This document shows positions 1 to 11,069 of a DNA stretch of 64,000 nucleotides, piece after piece. The position numbers and the translations under genes were made by a program. Each line of letters opens with the position of its first letter. Positions within the stretch are counted from its first letter, which is position 1. The DNA is from Posidonia oceanica (taxonomy: Eukaryota; Streptophyta; Magnoliopsida; Alismatales; Posidoniaceae). Location: NCBI GenBank assembly GCA_037176725.1, contig JAZBRS010000029.1, forward strand, positions 128,311,001 to 128,375,000, in the 5' to 3' direction. Below the pieces are notes generated by a model. The model made no database searches. It was not told the DNA's origin and was given only the letters and a program-made list of their open reading frames with translations.

Positions 1-87
1 TTGGCATGTCATCAGTAGCTTGCATGCATTTTTAAGTGGGGTTTAGAGCTGAACTCCTCCTTTGCAGGTAGGTTTGCATTCTGCAGG

Positions 88-829
88 TGTTGGACGCTCG
101 TTGGACGCTGCTGTCACCGGCGTCTAACGTCGCTGCTCATTTACTTTGGTTCTAAGTGTTTGCATGATGCTCTGATCCATATGTTTGCATGATTTCCGTG
201 CTTATATGCTTGCTTAGCCTTCATGCTAACTGTCTCCTCAGCTTTTGTAGATCATGTGCTAGTTTTATGTAGAGTTTTTGCTTGTTTGTGCCTCCCAGTG
301 CGTTGTACGCTGCTGTTCCTCGCGTCCAATGTTGGACGCCGGTTCAGCTTGCCTCCAACGCTCTGGTTGAGCTTTATGCCTGGCACGCGTTGCAGATGTT
401 GTTTTTCTTGGATTTTTCATATCGCATGCTTGCATGTCTAGCTTATGCTTGCCTACTGTAACCTAAATGCATGCTTACATATTTTGTTCATCATCTGTAT
501 GCTGATTTGCTTTGCTATCCTCTGGCCTGTGTTGGACGCCAGGCTCTCTGGCGTCTAACGTTGGATGCCATGCCCTCGGGCGTCCAATGACCTGCTTGTT
601 CAAAATGCTGATCTTTGCTTGCCTCTTGCTCTGAATCTGCTTCTGATTTGCTGTCCTGTTTGCTGTGCATGTCATGCACCTATTCTATTGCATTCCTGCA
701 TCTGCATCGCACTCACATAGCAAGACTGCATCTTTTTTCAAAAACTGCATGTTGTTCGCCTTCAGCAGGTGTTGGACGCTAGCAATGCCAACGTCCAACG
801 TTGGACGCCGGAGTTGCCAGCGTCCAACG
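88..829 (+). repeat. Four hairpin modules (word TTGGACGC) at about 230-bp spacing
   Basis: Modules lie at 88-138, 301-360, 531-588 and 771-829. The cleanest (771-829) reads arm GTTGGACGC, spacer, then the 18-bp palindrome made of arm GCGTCCAAC joined to arm GTTGGACGC, spacer, and a final GCGTCCAAC arm. It is therefore two adjacent hairpins of about 29 bp. Starts are 213, 230 and 240 bp apart, matching the spacing in the inverted F2 copy at 23845-25300. The intervening DNA shares CATGCATG-rich text, so the whole is a degenerate ~230-bp tandem repeat. Confidence 0.8.
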
Positions 830-1030
830 CTTGCAGTTTGGTTGAACCTGATTTTAAAACGCCGATTCGGTTTCATTTGTCGTTTTCCGTGTTTTATCGC
901 TTCTTATACGTACTGCTACCCCCATGCATGCTACCTGACCCATGTTTTGGTTTTGCACCTCGCCTTGCACGCTTTCCCATGGTTTTCGCCTTGGATTCGC
1001 TTTCACTTTCTCTTTTGCATATTGCTCGCT

Positions 1031-1245
1031 TGCATCGTTTTCCGCACTCTTGCATCGTTTTCCGTGCCTTTGCATCGTTTCCCGGGCTCTCGCATCGTTT
1101 TCCTCGCCTTTGCATCGTTTCCCGTGCTCTCTCATCGTTTTCCACACTTTTACACCGCTTCTCGCTCCTTTGCATCGTTTTTCGCGCCTTTGCATCGTTT
1201 TCTGTGCTTTCGCATTGTTTTCCGCACTTGCACCCTTTTCTGTGC
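1031..1245 (+). repeat. 20-bp tandem array (TGCATCGTTTTCC unit)
   Basis: CATCGTTT recurs at 1033, 1053, 1073, 1093, 1113 and 1133, an exact 20-bp period, for about ten units with small changes. All + frames stay open across it, giving spurious ORFs. The inverted F2 copy near 23.6 kb does not show the array, so it expanded after the two LTRs separated. Confidence 0.85.
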
Positions 1246-1732
1246 CCGCTTTGGTTCATCCCTTGCATATCGCTTGCATTGCATGGTTTTCCTCGCAGTT
1301 TTGTTTTCTTGCCTGCATTTGCATTAGGGCAATGATGCTTATTGCCTAAGAGTTCTCATGAACAGGGTTCGCCCAGTTCGGAACACTAGCAGCACGCTTG
1401 AGCACATAGATAGCACGTTTATTTCCCATGCATAGCAATCAGACACTCATTGCATTTAGGCATTAGGCAAGCATCTTCCTGCATTAGCGAGCGAGATTGT
1501 CTAAGAAAGACCGACTCTCGGACGTATCGGGGGTGCCTAACACCTTCCCCGTGCGTAACAGGAGTCCTTGCCCTTTCTCTTGGCCCGCATCGACCTTTTC
1601 CTTCATCCTAGGCACGAGTCATAGCATAGCATAGCATCGCATTGTGTTGCATCGCATCTCTTTGCATCCGATTTTGCATGTCTTTTCATGCATTACCCTC
1701 GATTTTCCTTGTCTCCCAACTTAATAGACCTG

Positions 1733-1744
1733 GTGGCGACTCCG
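1733..1744 (+). other. tRNA-Arg PBS-like site inside the F2 LTR
   Basis: The sequence TGGCGACTCCG equals the first 11 bases of the complement of the plant tRNA-Arg(ACG) 3' end as I remember it. A variant (TGGCCACTCTG) is in the inverted copy at 23143-23153. In both, LTR homology continues a further 126-127 bp, so the site is inside the repeated unit rather than immediately outside it. Confidence 0.6.
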
Positions 1745-1861
1745 ATTTGTCTTATCATTTCTTTTTCTTCTTTTGCTAGCGTTTCCGAGTCAAGTTTCTT
1801 CCCTCGGATCTTGCCGCATATAGTGAGCCTATTTTGATCGGTGCACGCGAGCTTTGGCATT

Positions 1862-2213
1862 GGGTATGTATTCCTCCTTTCATTTTATGTTAATTTTCAA
1901 TTTGCTTTGAATCATATACTACACTTTATTAATCCGCATCTTTAAAATCTGTTTTGCAAGGAAAAGAAGAAAAAGAAGAAATTCACCAAACACGGGCACC
2001 TTGGGCAACGCAGGCGTTGTCCCAAGGTAGCAGAACCCACAACCATATCACATCTCCCATGGCGTCTTGAGGGCCAGTGAAAGCGAATCGAGAGTGGCGA
2101 TCACACTAATTCTATCACCTGTGGAGTGACGGAGTTGGATACAAAAAAGGGGCAACGAGGAAGCACCAAATAGACACAACAAGCTTTTCCTAACCAAAAA
2201 CCCCATATCCACA
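1862..2213 (+). mobile_element. 5'-truncated 5' LTR of element A
   Basis: It is nearly identical to 11968-12323, the last 356 bp of the 3' LTR, and ends in the same CATATCCACA. The upstream ~900 bp of the LTR (modules, TATA) are missing, and it is joined directly to the F2 LTR at about 1860. This is a deletion junction, not an insertion end. Confidence 0.85.
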
Positions 2214-2216
2214 GAT

Positions 2217-2234
2217 TGGCGATCACGGTGGGAC
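2217..2234 (+). other. Primer binding site of element A (tRNA-Arg type)
   Basis: TGGCGATCACGGTGGGAC starts 3 bp after the LTR end. It matches about 15 of 18 bases of the complement of the 3' end of a plant tRNA-Arg(CCG/TCG), recalled from memory. A shorter related site (TGGCGATCAC) also lies inside the LTR at 2096 and at 12205. Confidence 0.6.
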
Positions 2235-4274
2235 GGCTAGGAGTGCCCCCGTGTTAGGTGAGTGTTCTCTTCTTCTTCGTACTTTTCCTTTGCAACTCTT
2301 ATTTAATTTTTGTAGATTTTTTCTAGGTCGTGGCGAAATTCCTCATAGTGTTTTGAGGCACCACGACCCTCTTAGTATTTGTTCTTTATTTATGCACTTA
2401 AAAAATGCTTCTATCTCTTATTTAAATAAGTCTGGTCTGTCAGTGCGTTAAAAGCTGTGTTGGGCAGTGTCCAACATAGGATGCAGTCTACTTAAGCGTC
2501 TTACGCCTCTGGCTAGTTTTCTATTTTTCCCTGCAATTTCTTCTGTTAGGTTTTTATATGTTGAACAATGCATGCAACCACCCCTTTCTTTTGTTCTGAT
2601 TCTCGGGAATAAAGGGGTGTTTGAGTAAAAAAAAATTTCTCTTGTTTTAGTTTTCTGAAAAAAAAATCTCCTGTTTGTGTGTTGGACGCTAATATGCATT
2701 GCGTCTTACATAAAATGCCACCATTTGTTGCGTCTTACATATCTGGACAGGATTCATTCTGTTTTTAAAATTTTTCTTTGTTTTCTTTTTATAATTGACC
2801 CAAGGAACGAGGTGTGAGGTGATCGGCTCTGCCGTAGGGACCGGAGTCTTAATACTTGAGTACTTTTCAAAAATCCAAATAAAAATCTAGTTTTTCGTGT
2901 GACTTGTATGGCCCTTGATTGGGAATTAATTTGATTGTGTCTTTTCTTGGATTACACAAAATAATCACTTAAATCCTGAGCACCTTTGTTACAAAGGACT
3001 TAAGAGAGGTGTTTGTGTTGTCACTTGCTTTCACAAGGGACACTCTTCTTTCCCTTGCTCTATGTGAAAGTAAGTTAGAATCCCAAGTCTAGATTTATAT
3101 TCCTTCCCCCCCTTTTCGGTGGTTTGTTTATCTTGATTGTTATTGTGTTAATACGCGAGAGACCCGATCAATTCTGAGTACGCTAGGCTCTACCTCTACG
3201 GAGTAGGGACCTAAGTGTATTCAGGCTCCCCAAAGATTCTCAGGAGTTGAGATAGGGGCAGTACCAAAGAAGAGAAATATTTTGTCTTGTTTGTGAGGAT
3301 TCATAGACAACCCACAAAGGCAAGCCATATACCCAAGCCTTAAGGAACCCTGAGAGTCACGCAAGTTTAAAACACTAATAACAAAGCGAAATCCAAAAAT
3401 CAAAACTTTTAATCGTTGTTTGAAAGTGTTTCTGTACAGCTCTCTGTTACAGGGTGTTGGACGCTATATCTATCTGCGTCCTACGTTGGACGCAGCCTGG
3501 AGTGCGCCCAACACATTGTCTGTTTATTCCTTTTATTTCTTGGTTATTTTGTGGAATTATTGAATGCTGTAGGATGCATGTTTGAACTGGGGTTGTAAAC
3601 GGGTCATTTGAACTTTATTTTTGAGTCATTTTCTTTTCTTAGAAGCTTGTATTAGGCTATAAAAGACCTTTTGTAACTCTTGTTTCTTTTCTTTCTTTTG
3701 TCTACCAAAGTGTAAGCATTGTAATGTTTTCCCTTTACTAGTAAAAAGAGAGAGAGAAAAGTCAAAAATCAGCCAAAAAAAAGGAGAGAAAAATCAGAAA
3801 AGGAAAAAGGAAAAAGAAGAGAAAAAAAAAGGAAAAAAGTCCTTGTATGGTCCTGTGATCCTCAAGAACATAGGATTTTGTTCATCAAGAAATATCTCTC
3901 AACGTAGCATTTGGCAGTACAAAGATCAGTTCAACAAACAACTTGAAGTGTTGGACGCTGTAATTCAAAACGTCCAACATTGGATGCTATCATTATCACC
4001 GTCCTACACTGCCATTTTACTTCAGAGCCAATCAGCGCATTAGTTGCTTGCCATTTGCCAAGATTATATCTAAAAATACAAGGAGTGTGTTCCAGGGAGT
4101 TGTGGTAGTCGTTTCTGCATAGTCAAGCATTGATTGCATTGGTTAAACCAACCAATAGAAGACAGGGGTGTTGGACGCTATCTCATATTGTGTCATACAT
4201 TGGACGCTGCTACTATCTACGTCCTACAATTACTGTAACTGAACTTAAGCAGAAGCGAAGAAAAGCTGAGCCAA
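2235..4274 (+). other. Long untranslated leader of element A with hairpin modules and a purine tract
   Basis: This is about 2 kb with no credible coding frame. Degenerate to good TTGGACGC modules sit at 2451-2508, 2680-2740, 3455-3513, 3949-4009 and 4169-4229. A purine-rich A/G tract (about 3745-3840) precedes the gag frame, and element C has the same kind of tract at 43499-43615 in the same place. Short ORFs here are not supported. Confidence 0.6.
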
Positions 4275-5060
4275 ATGTCTGAATCCGAAAGTAGCTACTC
4301 AGATATAGATAGCTTGCCCGAGGAGGAACCCATCATGAGGTTATTCGATCCAACCACTGGAGAGGAACTGGATCCCGACTCGGCCCAATATCAAGTATTG
4401 TGTCGCTTCCTTTACAGTGACAACAATCATCCCGGTTCGCCAAATCAAAGAAATGAGGATCTCCATCAAGATCAACACCTCCCTGGTAAAAGACTACGAA
4501 GGTCTGTTGCAAGCCACATCTCTGAGAATTGGTACGAGAGACAGCACGGAAATGCACTGTCGGATACCCAACACCAGGGGCAAGGATATGACTCACCAAG
4601 AGGATTCTGAGAAAGGTCCAATCCTTTGTTCGTTCAGCAGCCACAGTAGCGGCCTAATGGCAGAAGAGTCGAACCCTTATTCTCTAACCAACCAGAGCAG
4701 AGTCACCAGATCCCTCTTCAGCCGGGTATGAATGTTCAAGGTGACAATCGACAGCTGCATGCCAATCAAGTATCAAATTCTCAAACTCATGGTGGGCTCA
4801 GCAATTTAGTAGAAATGAGGAAGGTTTTAAATTCCTTGGGGGTTCAGACACAAGCTCCCCCAACTTTTGACCTGGGCAAATTCCCACCATTTCAGCTTCC
4901 TCCTGGCTTCAAGTATTCAAAGACATCTAAGTTTGATGGGACCACCAACCCACAAACCCACATCGTTCGGTTTCAAATGGAGTCAGCTCCGTACTTCCAT
5001 GACTTGGGGTTCATCATCCATCTTTTCTTCTATTCATTGGAAGGCGAACTCATGGATTAG
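4275..5060 (+). pseudogene. Truncated gag of element A
   Basis: Two + strand segments form the N-terminal part of a Tat-type Gag. 4275-4610 starts MSESESSYSDIDSLPEEE (acidic). 4728-5060 carries the start of the capsid domain, with FDLGKFPPFQLPPGFK then KFDGTTNPQTHI. This aligns with FPHFALPLGFK and YNGTEDPRNHI in Gag of element C (43841-45082). It stops at SLEGELMD, where C continues EGEALKWF, so most of the capsid domain and the zinc knuckle are missing. The two segments are in different frames. Right after the stop the sequence passes into the 3' flank of the antisense PMD gene, marking the internal deletion that removed pol. Confidence 0.75.
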
Positions 5061-5420
5061 TTCCATAACTCTGTCATTTGCATATTATTACATGTAATTA
5101 AGCTTGTTTCAAGTTAAATTGAATTAAAAGCCATTATTTGGAGGTGCTCCCCCGATTATTGGTTATCTTAGTTCATTTTCAACTTAGAGAAAGGTAAAGA
5201 AAAAAGAAAACATTTGACAAGTTTGCTAAGTGTGCAGAAAATCTTTATCATTTATAAATCTGAGTTTTCTACAATATCACCGTGGCATACCCTTGAGGTA
5301 CAAGTGCTGAAAAGAAAAAGGAAAGCAACAACAGCTAACAATATCACTAGGGCATACCCCTGAGGTACAAGTGCTGTCAGGTAAAAAAAAAGAAAAGAAA
5401 GAAAAAGAGAACAGCAACAA

Positions 5421-8400
5421 CTAAGTGGCACTCTCCCCCTCGCCCTTGGGAGTTGAAGGAGGAACTGAAGGAGGAACCGAAGGAGGTGCCGAAGGAGGAG
5501 CTGCAAGGGGCTGTGTCGACTGATGCACTGAGCCACTTGAGGAAGCCTGTGACGCAGCTCGAGACCCCCCAACCGGTGGACGACGGCTGCCAGAGCGATG
5601 CCTCGACGTAGACAACGGAGGAGGAGGAACTCGGCGACCAGTGGAAACACTACCAAGCACGGCCTCCCGTCGGTAATGCATCGCCTCGGTCTCGAACTAA
5701 GTTGCCATCGCACGATTTGTATCTCGTTCCTACAAGAAAAGATAGAGGAGAAGCATCAAGCCATTAGCATAAGCAAGCATATGAATTTAAAAGGCAGAAG
5801 AGCAAGTTATACCTTTTGAGCCACCTCCAGCTGCCTCCTCAGCTCGACAATCTCTGCAGCCGAATCAGTCGCCGGTAGGGATTGCTGCTGCGCAGCAAGC
5901 CGGGTAATCTCAGTAGCCCTCTCCTCAGCAAGCCGACGTACCTCCTCCAGCTGCTCCTCAAGGCGTAAAGCACGCTCCAAGGCACCTGCCGTAGTCCGCT
6001 CCAACTCCCGTTGAAGATTGTCAATCTGCAAAAGCCGGAACCATAGTCAGAACTGAATCAAGAAATATAAAGGGAAAGTATACTGCCATACTTACCATAC
6101 TCTGAAGGTGGGAAATCTCCTCGGCATGACCCGGTGGAGGGGTAGAACTAGTCGAAGGTTGCAAAAGCAAAGAAGGCATAATTAGCACAATTTTCAAGGC
6201 AAACAACTATGCTATAAAAATAAATGCAAACCTGAGAAGCAGAGGCTCGTAGACGCTCAACCTCCTCGGTCAACTCAGCAACGTGCCTAACCAAGTCGCA
6301 CTCGCGCTAATTGTACTCGTAAGTAGTCCTCAGCTGCAAGGGGCAAAGCCCATACAAGTTAGCTTTCAAGAAATACAAACAATACAAATTGAAACATAAA
6401 GCTAAATACTCACCGCTATCTCCATCTGAATCCTGTGAGAGCAGACGGACTCCCGCAGCTCGCCCACAGCCATCGCTGCCACATCTGGAGCGGTGTCACC
6501 CATGGGAAGGTTCGACCACCCTAGAAAATGCGAGTGATGGAAGACCATGAGCTCACTAAACTGGTCATCCATCCACCTGGCCCAAGCCAGCTCGTCCTCA
6601 GTAGTCGCATCAATAGGAGTGGTGGAGCCGCCTCGAACCCAGTCCAGCAACTGTGGACCGTAGGTGTCAACCCAGTGGCGAGCACGTCCACCTCCCCCCT
6701 GTATCTCACGCCAAACTCGGAACGGGTGAGCCTGAGGATGAATCTGCCGGCGCCCCAACTGCCTAAGTGCCCGGCTGATCTGTTGGAAGTGGCAGTGGTT
6801 CCAGTAGTGGAGCCAGATGTCTCGGTCAAAAACTGTCCGGTCCTGAGCTATCTCAAGGACATCCTCGTGCTCCCCCTCAGCGTAAGGATGCCAGATCACC
6901 TGAAAAGTAGACAGGGAATCAGTAAACCAAAAGAACAATAATATATCAGCAGGGGCATATTACCTGGGTAGGAACCAGCATCTCAAAGAAGAGACGCCCG
7001 ACATAGCGATGGACGGTGACCACCTCAGGTACATGAGCAGCCTGACTCCAGTGCAGTTCCTGTGGGAAGGGCATCCCGCCTCGGGAACTGAAGGTGGGAT
7101 GCGCCTCATGAAAGTAAAGTGCTCCCATACCCACATCTGTAAGTAAAAAGAAAGCAAATCATCAGTCGAGCATGCGAAGTAAATAATATTTGAAACTTAA
7201 ATAAGCAAAGAAAGTTTATATACCTGAAAGAATGGCAGGTTCCTACCAAGCTGACGGGAACTACCATCGGAAAACTTGAATAGCACAGTGTACAAGAACG
7301 ACAGGCTCGCGGTTCCCCAAGCGTACTCCCCTACTCGATCTAAGTCGGCAAGTAGGGGCAGGAACATTGCTGAAACCTGCGAAGTGGCGTGGTTGAAAAG
7401 CAAGTCCCCGAACAAAACTAGAAGAAAGGCGCAGAGCTGCTGATCGACGTCCTCCCCAGGCTCCGTCGCTGTCTCTTGGGAGTCCTCGACACGCTGAACC
7501 ACCGAGGTAGTAACAAAAAGCCGGGGCCCATACATGACGACCCTCCTCCCCACCAACTCCGCCATCATAGAGGAGTAGTCGGAGTGTACTGGGCCAGTCA
7601 CCGGACGTCCCGTCACCCGTAGGCCAGTCAGCCGGGCCATGTCCTCCAGAGAAAGGACGAACTCGCCAACCTGGGTCACGAACGAGCTTGTATGGGGGTG
7701 GTAGCGCTCTGCTGCAGACTCTAGAAGCCCCAACTCAAGCTGGAAAGGAGGAATGGACAGGAAGTGTCCAAACCCCATCTACCGAAGCCACTCGTGTTGG
7801 AAAGGCGCCAACATCCAGTAGCACCTGAGGACCTGACCCTAGTGGCAACGCACGACGGCGGGAGCCCGACTCTGCAAGAGAGAGGAAAATTGTCAGATCA
7901 AGTCAAATATGATAATGAATTGAATTCGAATGGAAAATGTGATTACCTGTCCTCTGGCCGCCAGTGCAGCTACCGCAAACTCGGCCCGGGCCGCATCCCT
8001 GTGTGGACCCGAGGCCTGCACCTCGTCACGGGGTATGTGAACCCAAGTGAAGTCTAGAGGAGTGCCAGCCTCACCCTCCGCCTCCAGCCGAACGAACTCC
8101 AGGATCCTCTGGTACCAAGAGTCGTCCTCAACTATTGGCGCAGCTGCCTCCTTCGCAGGACCGGAGTCCTCACTGTCAGACCCAGTGCTCTCGGAGTCCT
8201 CACCAAGGGTGGCCGATGAGTCATAACTCTCCGAGCCACTAGAACTACTCGTCACCCTAGGCTCCTCAACGTCTGCCGGTACCACCGCCTTGGACTCTCC
8301 AACGTTTGCCGGTGCCGTCACCCTAGGTTCATCCATCGCCGGCATCATTGCCTCCAGTTCTGCCACCACTGGCTCCGCCACCTCAGGCTTCTCCGGCACA

Positions 8401-8776
8401 CTCATCGGAGTCGGGTCAAGCTCGCTGGACGTCGACGAGCCCTCCCCCGTCTGGGCCAGCTTCTTCAGCCTCATGTACGCCTTGCCAAATCTTGGCATAA
8501 ACTGAAAAAAAGGGGGAAGAAACCAACGAGAATCAGGGCACCAGGCCGGAGGAAGAGGGAATGGCTGGGGAGGAAGAGCATACCTGCAAATGTCGCCGGA
8601 ACCGTCGGTCGCAGTGGCCGCAAACGCTGCACACGTCGAAGTCGCCGTAGACCGTACCCTAGCCGACGAATGCGTGCGAACGACACCCACTGCCTCACGC
8701 CAGAGGAGTTCGAAGGTGGAGGAGAGTCGCTGTCGCTGGAGAAGAAGAAGGAAAGAGTGGGAAAGTGAAGTGCCAA
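5421..8776 (-). pseudogene. Antisense multi-exon PMD (MAIN-like) gene in element A
   Basis: Exons read on -. 7872-7224 has MGFGHFLSIPPFQLELGLLE and GEFVLSLEDMARLTGLRV, the hallmark PMD core (PF10536, aminotransferase-like). Exon 7136-6964 starts MWVWEHFTFMRR. Exon 6899-6417 starts VIWHPYAEGEHEDVLEIA. A coiled-coil exon (6028-5813, LERTTAGALERALRLEEQLE) and a Pro/Ser tail ending PKGEGESAT (5681-5421) follow. Introns are short and canonical: 7223-7137 (87 bp) and 6963-6900 (64 bp). An acidic Ser-rich exon (8503 to about 7965) precedes the core. An upstream exon near 8776-8585 (start MALHFP) is less sure because its frame does not join cleanly. Defects: a stop just before MGFGHF (7778) and a frameshift in exon 7136-6964. 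Related PMD proteins MAIN and MAIL1 act in the nucleus on genome stability and TE silencing; a role here is inferred only. Confidence 0.8.
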
Positions 8777-8807
8777 GGAGACAGGTGGTCTTTAAAGGCC
8801 CCGACAT

Positions 8808-8943
8808 GTTGGACGCTACAGGTTTTTGCGTCATACGTTGGACGCAATAAAGAATAGCGTCGTACACCTAGATGACAGTTTCGATGTTGGACGCAATACA
8901 TTCTTGTGTCATATGTTGGACGCAGAAGGATATAGCGTCCAAT
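8808..8943 (-). promoter_or_regulatory. Two hairpin modules upstream of the element A PMD gene
   Basis: Modules at 8808-8866 and 8885-8943 carry TTGGACGC arms in the usual two-hairpin layout. On - they lie directly 5' of the candidate start at 8776, with a weak TATA-like TTTAAAG in between (about 8790-8797). The word is the same as in the A LTR. Confidence 0.55.
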
Positions 8944-9130
8944 ACTTCAGAGCAACTTAAAATGCTGAATTTTGTTAGAAAGCCTCCAAATCAATTTTCT
9001 TCCAATTCTAGAGGTTTCTACAAGCTAGAGTGCGCATGGGGATGATGCCATCATGATTTTTGAGTCCCCGGACAACAAAGAACCCCGGAGCACAACCAGG
9101 CAAACAAAGCCAAAGAAGTATCCTTTTATT

Positions 9131-9350
9131 CCCTTGGGCAACCCCCTCGGCGTGTTTTATTTCAGTTTTTCCCTTGGGCAACCCTTTCGATGTGTTTTAT
9201 TTTAGTTTTTCCTTGGGCGACCCCCTCGGCGTGTTTTATTTCAGTTTTTTCCTTAGGCAACCCCCTCGACGTATTTTATTTCAGTTTTTCCTTGGGCAAC
9301 CCCCTCGGCGATGTTTTAGTTCAGTTTTTCCTTCGGCAATCCCCTCGGCG
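9131..9350 (+). repeat. ~40-bp tandem array in the A 3' region
   Basis: About six units of CCTTGGGCAACCCCCTCGG followed by a TTTTATTTCAGTTTTT stretch, with starts at 9131, 9171, 9211, 9251 and 9290. It corresponds, inverted and shorter, to the 44-bp array of element D at 29290-30385. Confidence 0.85.
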
Positions 9351-9404
9351 AGTCTTTTAAATTTCAATTCTATCCCTTTGACCAACAAGCAAAGGTCAAT
9401 TCTT

Positions 9405-9800
9405 GAGTGTTGGATAATCCAGCTCAATCCTTGAGTGTTGGATAATCCAGCTCGGTCTTTGAGTGTTGGATAATCCAGCTCGATCCTTGAGTATTGGATA
9501 ATCCAGCTCGATCCTTGAGTGTTGGATAATCCAGCTCGATCCTTGAGTGTTGGATAATCCAGCTCGATTCTTGAGTGTTGGATAAATCCAGCTCGATCTT
9601 TGAGTGATGGATGTTTGATCCAGCTCAATCCTTGAGTATTGGATAATCTAGCTCGATCCTTGAGTGTTGGATAAATCCAGCTCGATCCTTGAGTGTTGGA
9701 TAATCTAGCTCGATCCTTGAGTGTTCGATGTTTGATCCAGCTCAATTCTTGAGTGATGGATGTCTGATGTAGCTCATTTTTCTCTAAGTGTTGGATGTTT
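9405..9800 (+). repeat. 28-bp tandem array (GAGTGTTGGATAATCCAGCT unit)
   Basis: GAGTGTTGGA recurs at 9405, 9433, 9461 and onward with a 28-bp period for about 13 units, the last ones degenerate. Element D has no counterpart, so it arose in A. The open frame on - across it (about 9281-9745) is a repeat artefact. Confidence 0.85.
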
Positions 9801-10019
9801 GATCCAGCTCAAGTCTTTTAAATGTCAGTTCGACCCCCTTAGGCAACCCCCTCGGCAAGTCTTTTAGTTAAACCCTGGAGCATAACCGGGTCATCAAAGC
9901 AAAGAACCCTGGAGCATGATTGGGCCACCAAAGCAAAGAACCCGGAGCATAACTGGATAAACAAAGCAAGACAATCCAAAAGCAGGTACCCTAGAGCACC
10001 ACCGGGTTAACAAAGCAAA

Positions 10020-10490
10020 GCCAACGGTATTAGTGGACCCATCGTTCACTAACTCTCGGGTTAGAAGATGACGGTCTCTGTCGAGAATGTAGGCAATATT
10101 CGATGAAAGGACACCTGATTTTTGCGAATCAAGCCAACGGTATTAGTGGACCCCTCGTTCACTAACTCTCGGGTCAGAAGATGATGGTCCCCGTCAAGAA
10201 TGTAGGCAATATTCGATGAAAGGACACTTGATTCTGATGAGTAAAGCCAACGGTATTAGTGGACTCATCGTTCATTGATTCTGAGTCACAAGATGATGGT
10301 TTTTGTCGAGAATGTAGGCAACATTCGATGAAAAGATACCTGATTGTGACAAATAGAGCCAACGCGGCCAGCAGAGAAGAGATCTATCCCCTTTTACCTG
10401 GGAGCATCATAGACCTCTCACTCACTAACCCGCGGGTCATAAGACGACGATCTCCATGAAGAGTGTAGGCTACGCTCGAGGAAAGGGCAC
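10020..10490 (+). repeat. Four ~113-bp repeats in the A 3' region
   Basis: Each unit begins GCCAACGGTATTAGTGGAC and includes GAATGTAGGCAATATTCGATG. Starts are near 10020, 10134, 10246 and 10358. The inverted equivalent in D is at about 28840-29215. Confidence 0.8.
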
Positions 10491-10739
10491 CTGATTATGA
10501 CGAATTGCAATCACGTATGTGTCAGTCCGCCTCAGTGATGAGAAAAATTCCTGAACCAACCCGGTATACAAATTAAAGCCGGCAATGATGGAGGAACCTC
10601 ATTATCTAGGGTCATGCATCGCATATCATGATCACCTCCTTCGCATTCCCGTCAGCACGCATCCATGCATAGCGCATTGTATTGCATTCGCATTGAGTGG
10701 TCGTCGGAAGCATTAGCTATCCATCATTTTATTTTGACC

Positions 10740-10925
10740 TCACGGGCAACCCCCGTGGCAGTGTCTTTAGTTTGACCCCCGCGAGTAATCCCCGTGGCAA
10801 GTCTTTTAGTTTGATCCCTGCGGGCAATCCCCGTGGCAAGTCTTTTAGTTTGCCCCCTGTGGGCAATCCCCGCGGTCATGTCGTTAGCTTGTTTCCCTTG
10901 GGCAATCTCCTTGGCCGTGTTTCTT
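10740..10925 (+). repeat. ~42-bp tandem array next to the A polypurine tract
   Basis: Four to five units of GGGCAATCCCCGTGGCAAGT followed by CTTTTAGTTTG. Homologous inverted units are at 28490-28615 in element D. Confidence 0.75.
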
Positions 10926-11054
10926 TAGCCGACCCTCATTATGTCTCGTCCAAGTCTGGTGGTAGCAGGCATTGGATTTCATTTAGGATCTCCAGGTAGT
11001 GCCACACGGGGGTATCGTCTCGCCTTATAAATAGCTTCGTGCCGAAGCCATCTT

Positions 11055-11069
11055 CAAGGAGGGACAATC
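11055..11069 (+). other. Polypurine tract of element A
   Basis: CAAGGAGGGACAATC lies immediately 5' of the TGTAGATACCC start of the 3' LTR. D has CAAGGAGGGGCAATC and E has a related GGGAGGGGCATC in the equivalent places, which fixes the LTR start. Confidence 0.8.

Larger units (their letters stand above)
1..1859 (+). mobile_element. Ogre/Tat-type LTR, family F2, 3' part (cut by window start)
   Basis: Non-coding. Positions about 1340-1859 match the reverse complement of 23027-23580, including the block around 1525-1560 (GGGGGTGCCTAACACCTTCC), a block I recall from plant Tat/Ogre LTRs. The match between the two copies stops just after TTGGCA at 1859, which I take as the LTR end (CA). The 5' end lies outside the window. 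It holds four hairpin modules in a roughly 230-bp periodicity, a 20-bp array, and a tRNA-Arg PBS-like site 126 bp before its end. It abuts the truncated LTR of element A. It could be the 5' LTR of host element B or an unrelated fragment; the join does not decide. Confidence 0.75.

Noticed and set aside
854..1335. Overlapping frames on both strands around 854-1335
   Set aside because: A 20-bp tandem array in an LTR; no stop in the unit.
1862..2213. TSD for element A
   Set aside because: The 5' LTR end is deleted, so no honest TSD can be assigned.
9281..9745. 154-residue frame on - and regularly spaced 28-bp units resembling a CRISPR array
   Set aside because: Units are contiguous tandem repeats without unique spacers, in a plant retroelement.
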